This document shows positions 6,418 through 12,851 of a stretch of 13,610 bases of DNA, in pieces; within the stretch, counting starts at the first letter, position 1, and every line of letters starts with the position of its first letter. Source of the stretch: an uncultured Rhodobacter sp. (GTDB taxonomy: Bacteria; Pseudomonadota; Alphaproteobacteria; Rhodobacterales; Rhodobacteraceae); the NCBI GenBank assembly GCA_937901435.1, contig CALGTJ010000516.1, positions 1-13,610 on the forward strand. The letters run 5' to 3'. The notes beneath the pieces were generated by a model. That model saw only the letters and a program-made list of their open reading frames with translations. It was not told the DNA's origin and searched no databases. Position numbers and translations under genes: made by a program.

Positions 6418-6609
6418 TCAGCGTTTGGACATTGACCGCGCGCGGGCCACAGCGGCCAGGATTTCTTCGGCGATTTCTTCGGCTTCTTCCGGCTCGAAAT
6501 CCATCGGCACCTCGATCCCATCGCCCTCTACATAGATTCGCACCATCCCCTGACTGGTCGGACCGATCTGTAGATTCGCCGTGATCTCGCTTTCCTTGTC
6601 GATGCCCAT
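6418..6609 (-). CDS. Small conserved protein, 63 aa (DUF6324-like)
   Basis: The ORF has a good ribosome-binding site, GGGGAG 7 nt before ATG 6609. The product starts M-G-I-D-K-E-S-E and contains A-N-L-Q-I-G-P-T-S-Q-G-M-V-R-I-Y-V-E, then an acidic helix rich in E-E-A-E-E-I-A-E-E-I, and a basic tail. It looks like the small Rhodobacterales family I recall as DUF6324; that label is from memory and not certain. It is soluble with no signal peptide, probably a short beta sheet followed by a helix. It converges on mmcB with only 10 bp between stops, so their transcripts probably overlap at the 3' ends. Function unknown. Confidence 0.75.
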   Translation of the reverse strand: MGIDKESEITANLQIGPTSQGMVRIYVEGDGIEVPMDFEPEEAEEIAEEILAAVARARSMSKR

Positions 6610-6723
6610 TGGTCGTCTCCCCTGCCTTGCGGATTGTCAGCTAGCGCCTTGTGCCCCTATCTGCAAGGCATTCCAGAGTTTGCGAGCAATCCAACAAACC
6701 TGACATCTTGCGCGTTGACCCTC

Positions 6724-6752
6724 TTGCATTTGCGCCCGGTGAGCGGTATTCG
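6724..6752 (+). promoter_or_regulatory. Putative tRNA-His promoter
   Basis: TTGCAT (6724-6729) and TATTCG (6747-6752) are separated by 17 nt. A start 6-8 nt downstream (about 6759) would give a 5' leader of only a few bases before the tRNA at 6762. Both hexamers are partial matches. Confidence 0.35.
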
Positions 6753-6761
6753 GGCTCCGAT

Positions 6762-6838
6762 GCCGCCTTAGCTCAGTTGGTTAGAGCACTGGTTTGTGGA
6801 ACCAGGGGTCCCCCGTTCAAGCCGGGGAGGCGGTACCA
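6762..6838 (+). tRNA. tRNA-His (anticodon GTG)
   Basis: The 77-nt sequence folds as a full cloverleaf: acceptor GCCGCCT/AGGCGGT, D stem GCTC/GAGC, anticodon stem CTGGT/ACCAG with loop TTGTGGA (anticodon GTG), variable loop GGGTC, T stem CCCCG/CGGGG with loop TTCAAGC, and an encoded CCA at 6836-6838. The first acceptor pair is G1-U72 and the discriminator is A73; the base before G1 is T, so there is no encoded G-1:C73 pair. This is the divergent tRNA-His type known from Caulobacter and related alphaproteobacteria. Confidence 0.97.
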
Positions 6839-6933
6839 TCCCCCTTTTATATGCTCACCCCCTGCGATGGTTGACGTTGCGCAACTCTGGTATTGAGCTT
6901 AGCCTCTGCCCGATATTCAAAGCGCGGGACAAG

Positions 6934-7902
6934 ATGGCAGAGCAAATCGGGCGCATGACCCTTTGGGGGATCGAGGTTTTCGTCGCGATCGCCGAAGAAT
7001 CCTCTATCTCGGCGGCGGCGCGCCGGCTTGGGGCCAGCCCCTCTGCCGTCAGCCAGCAATTGACCAACCTCGAGGCGGGCCTTGGCACCGCCCTGCTCAA
7101 TCGCAATGAACGCCCGATGAGCCTGACGCCTGCGGGCAACCTGTTTCTGCGGCGTGCGCAAACCATGCTGAACGAAGCGGCGCGGGCGCGGGCGGAACTG
7201 GCCTTGCAAGACCCCTCTGTACTAACCCGCCTGCGTCTGGGGATGATCGAAGATTTCGATGCCGATGTAACCCCGCGTTTGTTACGCGATATGGCGGATG
7301 AAATGACGGGGTGCCAATTTCAACTGGAAACCGGTGCGTCGCACAGGCTGATCGACAAGTTGGACAGTCGCGGGCTGGATGTGATCGTTGCCGCCGACAT
7401 GGGGGCAGAAGCCGATTGGATGGAGGTCCACCCAATCCTGAGCGAGCCGTTTCTGGCCGCCGTTCCGCGCGGCACCGTGCCCGCAGGGCGGGATCCGCTA
7501 GAGGTGCTGCGCACGATCCCCCTGATCCTTTACACAGAGCGTCACCACATGGGCCGTATGATCGCGGCGCATCTGGCCCGCCAGAACCTGACCTTGTCGC
7601 ACCGCTTTGAACTGGACAGCTATCACGCGATCATGGCGATGGTCGCCGCTGGTGCGGGCTGGACGATTCTGACCCCGCTTGGCTTTTTGCATGCGCATCG
7701 CTTTCGCGAGGCGGCAGATGTCATCCCACTGCCCTTTGCACCGCTCTCGCGCACCATTTCTCTGACGGCGCGGCGCGGCGTGATGCAGGATATCCCGACC
7801 CAAATGGCCACAAAACTGCGGCCATTGTTGCAGGATATGGTCGTCACGCCAGCCTTGCACCGGATGCCGTGGCTGGCAAAGACGTTGTGTGTCAGCCGCT
7901 GA
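6934..7902 (+). CDS. LysR-family transcriptional regulator
   Basis: The 322-aa product has an N-terminal winged helix-turn-helix of the LysR type (about 8-68: F-V-A-I-A-E-E-S-S-I-S-A-A-A-R-R-L-G then S-A-V-S-Q-Q-L-T-N-L-E), the A-G-x-x-F-L-R-R-A linker, and a C-terminal effector-binding domain starting near L-R-L-G-M-I-E-D. I placed the start at ATG 6934, because the open frame extending to 6796 runs into tRNA-His; ATG 6955 is an alternative. Neither has a strong ribosome-binding site. The gene follows the tRNA in the same direction and converges on the aminotransferase gene with a 26-bp gap. No divergently transcribed partner gene exists, so its target is not evident; control of the neighbouring polyamine genes is possible but unsupported by shared sites. 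Confidence 0.93.
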   Translation: MAEQIGRMTLWGIEVFVAIAEESSISAAARRLGASPSAVSQQLTNLEAGLGTALLNRNERPMSLTPAGNLFLRRAQTMLNEAARARAELALQDPSVLTRLRLGMIEDFDADVTPRLLRDMADEMTGCQFQLETGASHRLIDKLDSRGLDVIVAADMGAEADWMEVHPILSEPFLAAVPRGTVPAGRDPLEVLRTIPLILYTERHHMGRMIAAHLARQNLTLSHRFELDSYHAIMAMVAAGAGWTILTPLGFLHAHRFREAADVIPLPFAPLSRTISLTARRGVMQDIPTQMATKLRPLLQDMVVTPALHRMPWLAKTLCVSR

Positions 7903-7928
7903 AAACGGCTTCGCGTTAGGGCGTTACG

Positions 7929-9122
7929 TTACGTTCCGTAGGCCAGCATTGCGCCCTTGACGTCGTCTGCGGCTCTGGTCAGGGCAGTTGCGACCACATC
8001 CAGCTCTGCGTGCGTCAGCCGTGCGGGCAGGCGGGCATCACAGGCGCGCATCAGCATCTCGCGGGTCTGGGGCAACTCTGGCACGTCGCCCAGAAACTGC
8101 CAGTTCCAGAAGGCGCGCGCGTTGTCCTCGCTCAGCCCGAAAATCTGCACTTTCACGCCCCGCGCGGCCGCCGCTTGTGCAAAAGCACGGGCCTCGTCGT
8201 CCGAAAAATCGACCAGATTGAACTGGATCGAATCCGGTGCCCGCTCTTCCGGGGCCAAAGGCGGGGGCACATCCAACCAGGGGGAGTCGTTAAGAAGATC
8301 GGCAGTATAGTCGTGGTTGCGCCGCCCGTCGCTGACCCGGCAGGCAATCTCGCCCAGTTGAGGCCGCACCACGGCCGCTGACAAATTGCCAAGCCGGGTA
8401 TTGTAGAGCGGCAGCTTGTTTTGCCAAAAGGTGAACCGGTCCTGCAAAACGAGATGCTTTTTCCAGTTGTGCTCATAAGCCCCCGACATGATAACAGCGC
8501 GCGCGATGATATCCGCGTCATCGGTGATCAAAATGCCGCCCTCGCCCGCGTTCAGCAGTTTGTAAGACTGAAAACTAAAGCAGCCGATCTTGCCAATCGT
8601 GCCAATGTTTCGCCCGTGCCACTTGGTGCCAAGTGAATGCGCTGCGTCCTCGATCACCGGCAGGCCATTGGCCTCTGCCAGCTCCATGATTGCGTCCATA
8701 TCGCTGGTGTGTCCGCGCATATGGCTGATCAGAATGGCCTTGATGTCAGGCGTCAGTTTGGCGCGTAAATCGTCGATATCGATGCGGTAGTTGTCCTTGA
8801 CCTCGACCAGAACCGGGACGCAATCCGCATGAACCACGGCAGAAGGGACAGCGGCAAAGGTAAAGGCTGGGATCAGAACCTTGGCCCCACGCGGCAGGTC
8901 CAACGCCTTGAGCGACAAAAACAATGCCGCCGAACAAGAGGCCACGGCCAGCGCATATTTTGCGCCCATGGCTGCGGCGAACTCTTTTTCCAACAGCGCC
9001 ACGGGGCTGTCATCGGCACTAGTGTAGCGAAACAAATCGCCCGACTGCATCAGCCGGTCAATTTCTGCCCGCGCACCCTCTGGGATGGGTTCTGCGTTAT
9101 AAACATCAGGGGCAAGCGTCAT
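7929..9122 (-). CDS. DegT/DnrJ/EryC1/StrS-family PLP aminotransferase
   Basis: The 397-aa protein is a fold-type I PLP enzyme of the DegT family, which usually aminates keto sugars. Signatures are I-P-A-F-T-F-A at 84-90, I-E-D-A-A-H-S (Asp159 for the pyridine nitrogen) and S-F-Q-S-Y-K-L-L-N-A-G-E-G-G with Lys188 as the Schiff-base residue. The segment S-H-M-R-G-H-T-S-D-M-D replaces the more common H-L-Y-G form. The start at 9122 has AAGGTGA 6-7 nt upstream. No nucleotide-sugar genes are nearby; the neighbours are polyamine genes, so the substrate may not be a sugar, but nothing in the sequence decides this. A terminator at 9176-9204 separates it from the upstream oxidase, so it probably has its own promoter, which I could not identify. 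Confidence 0.9.
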   Translation of the reverse strand: MTLAPDVYNAEPIPEGARAEIDRLMQSGDLFRYTSADDSPVALLEKEFAAAMGAKYALAVASCSAALFLSLKALDLPRGAKVLIPAFTFAAVPSAVVHADCVPVLVEVKDNYRIDIDDLRAKLTPDIKAILISHMRGHTSDMDAIMELAEANGLPVIEDAAHSLGTKWHGRNIGTIGKIGCFSFQSYKLLNAGEGGILITDDADIIARAVIMSGAYEHNWKKHLVLQDRFTFWQNKLPLYNTRLGNLSAAVVRPQLGEIACRVSDGRRNHDYTADLLNDSPWLDVPPPLAPEERAPDSIQFNLVDFSDDEARAFAQAAAARGVKVQIFGLSEDNARAFWNWQFLGDVPELPQTREMLMRACDARLPARLTHAELDVVATALTRAADDVKGAMLAYGT

Positions 9123-9175
9123 CTTTTCACCTTATCCGAAGAGTCTGTTCGGGAAACCTGTAAATGTCTGCTGCG

Positions 9176-9204
9176 AAAAAAGCGAGCCTAAAGTGGCTTG
9201 CTCT
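9176..9204 (-). terminator. Intrinsic terminator between the oxidase and aminotransferase genes
   Basis: On the minus strand GCAAGCC (9201-9195) and GGCTCGC (9188-9182) form a stem with one A-C mismatch and a 6-nt loop, extended by A-T and G-T pairs at the base, and followed directly by six T residues (9181-9176). This would stop transcripts coming from the oxidase gene before the aminotransferase start at 9122. Confidence 0.55.
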
Positions 9205-9260
9205 GCGATTTGGCCCATTTTTTGCTCAATTGCCCCCTGAGTAAGACGACTTTGCCCCGG

Positions 9261-9354
9261 TAATCTTGGTCAAAATACTCTTGGGAACGTCGTGAGGGGG
9301 GAGGTCTGAAGGGGCTGGGCCCCTCCAGCCTGTCGGATTGCGCCCGCAATTCGA
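9261..9354 (-). repeat. Dispersed hairpin-rich intergenic repeat, copy 1
   Basis: The element contains AGGGGC-TGG-GCCCCT (9310-9324) and TCGGATTGC-GCCC-GCAATTCGA (9333-9354), plus a TGGTCAAAATACT segment near 9267. It shares a 14-nt exact core, GCCTGTCGGATTGC (9328-9341), and the same order of parts with 12777-12848. It begins 13 bp past the stop of the oxidase gene, so it could act as a 3'-end stabiliser or terminator. Confidence 0.6.
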
Positions 9355-9367
9355 AATCAGGAAATGC

Positions 9368-10663
9368 TCAGACCCCAATCCTGTCGCGCAGGGCGTACCA
9401 CCGCATCGCCAGCGACAGCAGGGGGCTGCGCAACAGGCCAAGGCCGGGAAAGCTGGGCGGCTGCATCTTGCCCATCAGATCGAACCCCGCCGCATCACCC
9501 TTGATCGCCTCGGCCATCAGTTTGCCTGCGAACGTGGCCAGCGCGACGCCGTGCCCGGAATAGCCCGAGGCGGACCAAAGCGTCGCGCCGGGGCGCGAGA
9601 AATCGGGCATTCGAGTGGGCGTGATCGCCAGGGTTCCACCCCAGGCATAGTCAATCTTTACATCCCTCAGATGCGGATAGATCTGAAGCATCGGCTTGCG
9701 CACCAGACCCGCGATATCCTTGGGAAAGCGGTCGCCATAGCTTTCGGCTCCGCCAAACAGCAGCCGCCGATCCTCGCTTAACCGCCAGTAATTCACTACG
9801 AATTTACTGTCAGCCGCTGCGATATCCTGTGTCAGAACCTCTTGGGCGCGCGCGCCCAGCGGCTCTGTGGCGATGATGTAATTGTTGATCGGCATAACGC
9901 GGGCGGCGATCTGGCGGTTCAGCCCGCCGTGATAGCCGTTGCAGGCCATGACGATATGTTCGGCGTTGACCTGGCCCTTGCCGGTGCGCACCAGCCCTTG
10001 AGAGATATGGTGAACCTCAGAGCCCTCAAAAATCCGCACCCCCGCCCTTAGCGCCGCCAGTGCCAGACCAAAGGCAAAGCGCAAAGGGTGGATATGGCCC
10101 GCCCCCCAATCCATTGCCCCGCCAAGAAACCTGTCAGAGCCGATCAGCGCGCGGATGCCATCGCCGTCCATCGGTTCTATATGGTCATACCCATAATCAC
10201 GCCGCAACTTGTCAACATAGGCGTGCGTGTCCCGGACTTCTTTGGATCGCCAATCCGCATGCGCAATCCCGTCTCGCCAACGGGCCTCTATCGCATGGGT
10301 TGCAATCAGCGATTTCACCAGCGCCTTGGCATCTTCGGCCACCTGCCAAAACTTGCGCGCATCCTCTAGCCCAAAACGCTTTTCCAGCACATCCTGATCC
10401 TGACGCTGGCCAGAGCCGACCTGACCGCCATTGCGACCAGAGGCCCCAAAACCCACGCGATGCGCCTCGATCAGCGCCACATCGACCCCGGCCTGCGCCA
10501 GATGCAACGCGGTGGACAGGCCGGTAAAACCGCCGCCGACAATGCACACGTCTGCTCGCTCTTGCCCGCGCAGTTCCGGCTGTGGCGCAAGCGGTGTCGC
10601 GCTGGCCGTATACCAACTGGGCGGATAGGTGCCGCGTTGGTCATTCGCATAAAGCAATTTCAT
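9368..10663 (-). CDS. puuB: FAD-dependent oxidoreductase, PuuB-like gamma-glutamylputrescine oxidase
   Basis: The 431-aa protein belongs to the D-amino-acid-oxidase (DAO) family. Near the N-terminus is the Rossmann FAD motif D-V-C-I-V-G-G-G-F-T-G-L-S with the acidic ribose ligand in A-L-I-E-A (about 38-67), followed by G-A-S-G-R-N-G-G-Q, characteristic of the PuuB/OrdL group. A C-terminal S-G-Y-S-G-H-G-V motif closes the FAD site. There is no signal peptide. The start overlaps the stop of the synthetase gene (ATGA at 10660-10663), linking it to gamma-glutamylated substrates: it would oxidise gamma-glutamylputrescine or a similar amine to the aldehyde, releasing ammonia and hydrogen peroxide. 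The polyamine assignment depends on the neighbours; other amines are possible. Confidence 0.85.
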   Translation of the reverse strand: MKLLYANDQRGTYPPSWYTASATPLAPQPELRGQERADVCIVGGGFTGLSTALHLAQAGVDVALIEAHRVGFGASGRNGGQVGSGQRQDQDVLEKRFGLEDARKFWQVAEDAKALVKSLIATHAIEARWRDGIAHADWRSKEVRDTHAYVDKLRRDYGYDHIEPMDGDGIRALIGSDRFLGGAMDWGAGHIHPLRFAFGLALAALRAGVRIFEGSEVHHISQGLVRTGKGQVNAEHIVMACNGYHGGLNRQIAARVMPINNYIIATEPLGARAQEVLTQDIAAADSKFVVNYWRLSEDRRLLFGGAESYGDRFPKDIAGLVRKPMLQIYPHLRDVKIDYAWGGTLAITPTRMPDFSRPGATLWSASGYSGHGVALATFAGKLMAEAIKGDAAGFDLMGKMQPPSFPGLGLLRSPLLSLAMRWYALRDRIGV

Positions 10664-12015
10664 ACGTTCAGCAGCAGATGTTCACGCTCCCAAGGGCTGA
10701 TGACTTGCAGAAACGCTTGATATTCCACGTCTTTCACAGCGGCGTAGATACGGCAGAAATCCTCTCCTAGGACATGATGCATGGCCTTGTTCTCTCGGAA
10801 CAGCTCAATGGATTCGCTCAGGTGCTTGGGAATATCAGCATCGGTGTTATAGGCGTCGCCCTTGAATTCAGGCCTTGGTTCCGTGCCCTCGATCAACCCC
10901 AGATAACCGCAGGCCAGCGAGGCCGCGATGCCAAGGTAGGGGTTGCAATCCATCCCTGCCAGCCGGTTTTCCACGCGCCGCGCTTCGGGGCCAGAGACAG
11001 GCACGCGAATGCCGGTGGTGCGGTTGTCCACACCCCATTCCAGATTGATCGGGGCGGCGTGGTCGCGCACATAGCGCCGGTAACTGTTCACATAAGGCGC
11101 AAGCACCGCGATCACAGAGGGCAGATGGGTCTGCATTCCGGCGATAAAATGATGAAATGCGGAGGTCTCGCTGCCATCCTCATTCGAAAAAATGTTCTGC
11201 CCGCTTGCGATATCCACGACCGAGTGGTGGATGTGCATCGCACTTCCCGGCTCGTCCTGAATGGGCTTGGCCATAAAGGTGGCAAAGCAGTCATGGCGGT
11301 GCGCCGCCTCGCGGATCAGACGTTTGAAGTAAAAGATTTCGTCCGCCAGCTTGACCGGATTGCCATGGCGCAGGTTGATCTCGATCTGTCCGGCACCGCC
11401 CTCTTGTAGAATGCCGTCGATCTCTAACCCCTGCGCCTCGGCGAAATCATAAATGTCGTCGATGACAGGCCCGTATTCATCGACCGCACTCATGGAATAG
11501 GCTTGGCGCGCGGCGGCGCGACGGCCAGAGCGTCCCATGGGTGGCTCGATCGGCTGGTTGGGATCGGTGTTGCGCGCCACCAGAAAGAATTCCATCTCTG
11601 GCGCGGCGATCGGTTTCCACCCTTTTTCATTATACAATTGCACCACCCGTTTCAGCACATTGCGCGGGGCGGCGGGCATCGGGTTACCTGCCTGATCCTC
11701 GATGTCGTGGATCACCTGAAGCGTCCAATCCGCTGTCCATGGTGCGGCAGAGGCCGTGGAGAGATCCGGTTTGAGGACCATATCCGGCTCTGTAAAGTTT
11801 TCATGACCGTCATCGACCCAATCGCCCGTGATCGTCTGCAAAAAGATCGAGTTGGGCAGGTAGAAATGGCTTTGCTTGGCGAATTTATTTGCCGGCATCG
11901 CCTTGCCGCGCGCGATCCCGGCGAGATCGGGTACGATGCATTCCACCTCGTCCAGTTTGCGCCCCTCAAGATAGGCTTGGGCGGGGGCGGGGATCTCGTT
12001 AAGCCAGTCAGCCAT
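10660..12015 (-). CDS. puuA: Glutamine synthetase-family protein, gamma-glutamylpolyamine synthetase type
   Basis: This 451-aa member of the glutamine synthetase fold would use ATP to join glutamate to an amine, the first step of Puu-type polyamine degradation. Catalytic-domain motifs are visible: P-E-M-E-F-F (Glu140 and Glu142), Q-E-G-G-A-G-Q-I-E-I-N (about 204-214), G-S-A-M-H-I-H-H-S (257-265) and N-R-T-T-G-I-R-V-P (331-339). I see no tyrosine in the usual adenylylation context, as expected for a catabolic paralogue rather than GlnA. I chose ATG 12015, which has AAGGA 6 nt upstream; an upstream in-frame ATG at 12096 adds 27 unlikely residues inside the preceding gene. It overlaps the amidotransferase stop by 8 bp and the oxidase start by 4 bp, giving strong coupling. 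Exact amine not determined. Confidence 0.85.
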   Translation of the reverse strand: MADWLNEIPAPAQAYLEGRKLDEVECIVPDLAGIARGKAMPANKFAKQSHFYLPNSIFLQTITGDWVDDGHENFTEPDMVLKPDLSTASAAPWTADWTLQVIHDIEDQAGNPMPAAPRNVLKRVVQLYNEKGWKPIAAPEMEFFLVARNTDPNQPIEPPMGRSGRRAAARQAYSMSAVDEYGPVIDDIYDFAEAQGLEIDGILQEGGAGQIEINLRHGNPVKLADEIFYFKRLIREAAHRHDCFATFMAKPIQDEPGSAMHIHHSVVDIASGQNIFSNEDGSETSAFHHFIAGMQTHLPSVIAVLAPYVNSYRRYVRDHAAPINLEWGVDNRTTGIRVPVSGPEARRVENRLAGMDCNPYLGIAASLACGYLGLIEGTEPRPEFKGDAYNTDADIPKHLSESIELFRENKAMHHVLGEDFCRIYAAVKDVEYQAFLQVISPWEREHLLLNV

Positions 12016-12700
12016 GGGATGTCCTTGGGTGTTGAAAGAACGCAGCGATACGGTCGGCAAAGGCCTGCGTTGCAACAGGTTGATCGAGTGTGTCAAAGGC
12101 CGACTGGATCAGGGGGGCAGGCACAACGCCGGGGGCGCGCACCTCTAGCAAGCCTGTCAGATAGGGTGCCAGAAATTCTGGATGCGGCTGATAGGTCAGG
12201 GCGCGGTCGTCATACAAAAGGGCAGCGTTCTTGCAAAACGCATTGGTTGCGATCACCTTGGCGGCCTCTGGCCTGATCGTCACCTGATCCTGATGCCACG
12301 CGTTCAACGCCACCTCTCCGACGTCGTCAAACTTATAGACCTGCCGCCCGACAGCCCAGCCCTTGCTGAACTTTTTCACTGTGCCACCAAGGGCTTGTGC
12401 GATAATTTGATGGCCAAAGCAAATGCCAACCATCGGCACATGGGCCGCGTAAATCTGGCGGACCAAATCCTCCAGCGGTTTGATCCAGGGCAGGTCCTCA
12501 TAGGCCCCAAACTTTGACCCTGTGATCAGCCACCCCTCCGCCGCGTGAACGTCTGTCGGAAAGATCATGTCGACGACCGCGTAATTGGTGAAGGTAAAGC
12601 CGTATCCATCGAGAAAGGCCGGAAAAATGGTGTCGTAGTCGCCGTGTTTCTGGATCAGCGCCTCGGCCACATGGCCGGTTTGCAGAATGCCGATATGCAT
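12008..12700 (-). CDS. Class I glutamine amidotransferase-like hydrolase
   Basis: The 230-aa protein has the GATase class I fold: nucleophile elbow V-G-I-C-F-G-H-Q with Cys94, and the His-Glu pair H-P-E (His173, Glu175). It is a stand-alone domain of the GuaA N-terminal type without a synthetase partner. The start at ATG 12700 has AGG 6 nt upstream and gives the typical N-terminus M-H-I-G-I-L-Q-T-G-H; the longer frame from 12757 adds 19 unlikely residues. It overlaps the gamma-glutamyl synthetase gene by 8 bp. In context it probably hydrolyses a gamma-glutamyl amide, such as gamma-glutamyl-GABA, the PuuD step, although PuuD proper belongs to the C26 branch. A true amidotransferase role cannot be excluded. 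Confidence 0.85.
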   Translation of the reverse strand: MHIGILQTGHVAEALIQKHGDYDTIFPAFLDGYGFTFTNYAVVDMIFPTDVHAAEGWLITGSKFGAYEDLPWIKPLEDLVRQIYAAHVPMVGICFGHQIIAQALGGTVKKFSKGWAVGRQVYKFDDVGEVALNAWHQDQVTIRPEAAKVIATNAFCKNAALLYDDRALTYQPHPEFLAPYLTGLLEVRAPGVVPAPLIQSAFDTLDQPVATQAFADRIAAFFQHPRTSHG

Positions 12701-12728
12701 TGAAAACCTGTTTGCTTGGGGTGACTTG

Positions 12729-12757
12729 AGCCTAATGCGCCACGCGTGAACCAGCAA
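12729..12757 (-). promoter_or_regulatory. Putative promoter of the amidotransferase-synthetase-oxidase unit
   Basis: On the minus strand TTGCTG (12757-12752) and TAGGCT (12734-12729) are 17 nt apart, with the start codon about 28 bp downstream. Each hexamer matches consensus at only three positions. A promoter here is expected because the repeat at 12777-12848 probably ends the upstream transcript. Confidence 0.3.
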
Positions 12758-12776
12758 GGGGTCGCGCCGTCTTGGG

Positions 12777-12848
12777 CTTCATCTGGCCAAAAATACCTCG
12801 GGGGTGCGGGGGCTGGCCCCCGCCTGTCGGATTGCCTGGCAATCCGAC
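12777..12848 (-). repeat. Dispersed hairpin-rich intergenic repeat, copy 2, with terminator features
   Basis: Two perfect inverted repeats are present: GTCGGATTGC-CTG-GCAATCCGAC (12826-12848) and GCGGGGGC-TG-GCCCCCGC (12806-12823). On the minus strand they are followed by a segment ending TATTTTTGGCC (about 12785-12795), so the unit can terminate transcription from the permease gene, whose stop is 3 bp away. It shares the 14-nt core and part order with the copy at 9261-9354. Similar GGTATTTTTGGCC elements are, from memory, common in Rhodobacterales intergenic DNA. Confidence 0.65.
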
Positions 12849-12851
12849 GGT

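Noticed and set aside
5649..6521. 290-aa open frame on the minus strand across mmcB and the small RNA region
   Set aside because: It is antisense to mmcB, whose family motifs and SOS box are clear, its composition is not protein-like, and it crosses the structured RNA.
6796..6933. Upstream extension of the LysR frame
   Set aside because: It starts inside tRNA-His; the LysR domain begins just after ATG 6934.
9226..9441. 71-aa minus-strand open frame past the oxidase gene
   Set aside because: It overlaps the oxidase 3' end and the intergenic repeat, and its sequence is low-complexity with many Cys and Arg, typical of a chance frame.
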